This document shows, piece after piece, positions 5,043 to 5,983 of a DNA stretch of 5,983 nucleotides. Below the pieces are notes generated by a model that had not been told where the DNA came from, did not search any database, and worked only from the letters and a program-made list of their open reading frames with translations. The position numbers and the translations under genes are program-made. The DNA is taken from NCBI GenBank assembly GCA_030425945.1, contig JAUHZL010000194.1, forward strand, positions 1 through 5,983, written 5' to 3'. The stretch comes from Alphaproteobacteria bacterium. GTDB lineage: Bacteria; Pseudomonadota; Alphaproteobacteria; Rhodobacterales; Rhodobacteraceae. Numbering within the stretch: position 1 is the stretch's first letter; every line of letters starts with the position of its first letter.

Positions 5043-5983
5043 ATGACGAAATCCATGGACCAATTGCGCCGCGAGGCGAAAGCGCTGGGCCGCGCCTGTG
5101 CCGAGGGCGATGCCGATGCCCTGATGCGGGTGCGGGCGGTGCTGCCCGGGGCAGACCGGGCGCTGAAACACGCGCAGGCCCTGCACGTGATCGCGCGCGA
5201 GACGGGCTTCGCGTCCTGGCCCGCGCTCAAGGCCGCCGCCGAGGCGCGCGGCCTCGACCACGCCGCGGCGCAGGGCCGCCTGCGGCGCGCGCTGTTCCAC
5301 GGCGAAGCGCTGATGACCGGGCGCCTGCTGGCTGAGCGGCCCGACCTTGCGGCAGGGGACGCGCCGCTGCTCGTTGCGCTCTACGACGTGCCCGCCGTCG
5401 CCGCGCTGCTCGCCCGCGACCCGGACCTCGTCCGCCGTCCCTGGCCGCAGCGCGGACTGATGTGCCACCTCGCCTTCTCGCGGTTCCACCAGATCGCGCC
5501 CGAGCGGGCCGGGCAGGCAGTCGAGATGGCGGCGCTGCTGGCCGCGCATGGCGGCGACGTGAACGAAAGCTTCCGCTACGGCGAGGGCGACCATGCCCTG
5601 TCCGCCCTCTACGGCGCGATCGGCCATGCCCGGCACCTCGGCCTCGCGCGCTGGCTGCTCGACCACGGAGCCGACCCGAACGACGGCGAGTCGCTCTACC
5701 ACGCGACCGAGTTCGGCAGCCCCGACGCGGTGGCGTTGCTGCTCGCCCACGGCGCGCGGACCGCGGGCACCAACGCCCTGCCGCGCGCGCTCGACTTCGG
5801 GGACATCGCCGTGGTGCGGCTGCTGCTGGAGGCGGGTGCGGACCCGAACGAGGGCGTGGCACCACATCCCTCGGGCGAGCCGTCCTTCGTGATCCCGGCC
5901 CTGCACCAGGCGGCGCGGCGGATGGCGCCGCCCGGGATCGCCGAGCTGCTCCTCGACCACGGGGCCGACCCGCAGGCCAGGGC
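5043..5983 (+). CDS. Ankyrin-repeat protein (3' end beyond the window)
   Basis: The frame is open from the ATG at 5043 to the window edge, giving 313 complete codons, so the protein is C-terminally incomplete here. Residues 1-65 form an N-terminal segment with LRREAKALGRA (8-18) and TGFASWPALKA (54-64), a layout I recall from other bacterial ankyrin proteins, where a phrase like FASWPxLK precedes the repeats. From about 75 onward come helix pairs that become clear ankyrin repeats: ALLAAHGGDVN (164-174), WLLDHGADPN (204-213), LLLAHGARTAG (232-242), RLLLEAGADPN (259-269) and ELLLDHGADPQ (301-311). Another repeat appears to continue past the edge. No signal peptide or membrane helix is visible, so it is probably cytoplasmic and binds proteins. 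A perfect-looking ribosome binding site precedes it. It is divergent from dnaX and the partner is unknown. A long minus-strand frame over the same region is a codon shadow. Confidence 0.9.
   Translation, partial: MTKSMDQLRREAKALGRACAEGDADALMRVRAVLPGADRALKHAQALHVIARETGFASWPALKAAAEARGLDHAAAQGRLRRALFHGEALMTGRLLAERPDLAAGDAPLLVALYDVPAVAALLARDPDLVRRPWPQRGLMCHLAFSRFHQIAPERAGQAVEMAALLAAHGGDVNESFRYGEGDHALSALYGAIGHARHLGLARWLLDHGADPNDGESLYHATEFGSPDAVALLLAHGARTAGTNALPRALDFGDIAVVRLLLEAGADPNEGVAPHPSGEPSFVIPALHQAARRMAPPGIAELLLDHGADPQAR

Noticed and set aside
4953..5960. A 335-residue open frame on the minus strand opposite the ankyrin gene
   Set aside because: The plus strand has a strong ribosome binding site and clear ankyrin repeats. 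The minus frame has a low-complexity Arg/Gly/Gln-rich translation with no motif.

Overview
The window is about 6 kb of very GC-rich DNA (roughly 70% by eye, not counted), densely packed with genes and almost certainly chromosomal DNA from an alphaproteobacterium. A Rhodobacterales source (Rhodobacter/Paracoccus/roseobacter-like) is most likely. The reasons are the alphaproteobacterial form of DnaX with a glycine-rich hinge, the dnaX-ybaB-recR order, and a small secreted YARHG/DUF4453-like protein of a type I associate with this order.

Layout. Positions 17-1722 (+) hold a two-gene unit: a DAO-family FAD-dependent amine/amino-acid oxidase, then a small secreted six-cysteine protein that overlaps it by 4 bp (ATGA). 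This unit converges on the next one with only 3 bp between the two stop codons. Positions 4828 down to 1726 (-) are a compact DNA replication/repair operon. In transcription order it holds dnaX (clamp-loader tau/gamma subunit), a small three-helix membrane protein that starts inside the end of dnaX, ybaB/ebfC (nucleoid-associated protein) and recR (recombination mediator with a TTG start). Positions 4829-5042 are a divergent intergenic region. From 5043 (+) a cytoplasmic ankyrin-repeat protein begins with a strong ribosome binding site and runs off the window end.

How the genes work together. DnaX, YbaB and RecR form the classic bacterial cluster linking polymerase clamp loading, chromosome organisation and RecFOR-type gap repair. 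Tight spacing and overlaps suggest one transcript with translational coupling. The membrane protein in the middle is the only member without a known role. The oxidase and its secreted partner are probably co-expressed, but nothing in the sequence shows why. The ankyrin gene looks like an independent unit.

I found no mobile element, CRISPR array, tRNA/rRNA, SRP RNA or clear sign of recent transfer. This is mostly an ordinary core-genome region and I do not see a convincing new system. The points most worth a second look are the uncharacterised membrane protein in the dnaX operon, the glycine-rich hinge of DnaX as a possible proteolytic processing site, and the coupling of the oxidase to a secreted cysteine-rich protein.
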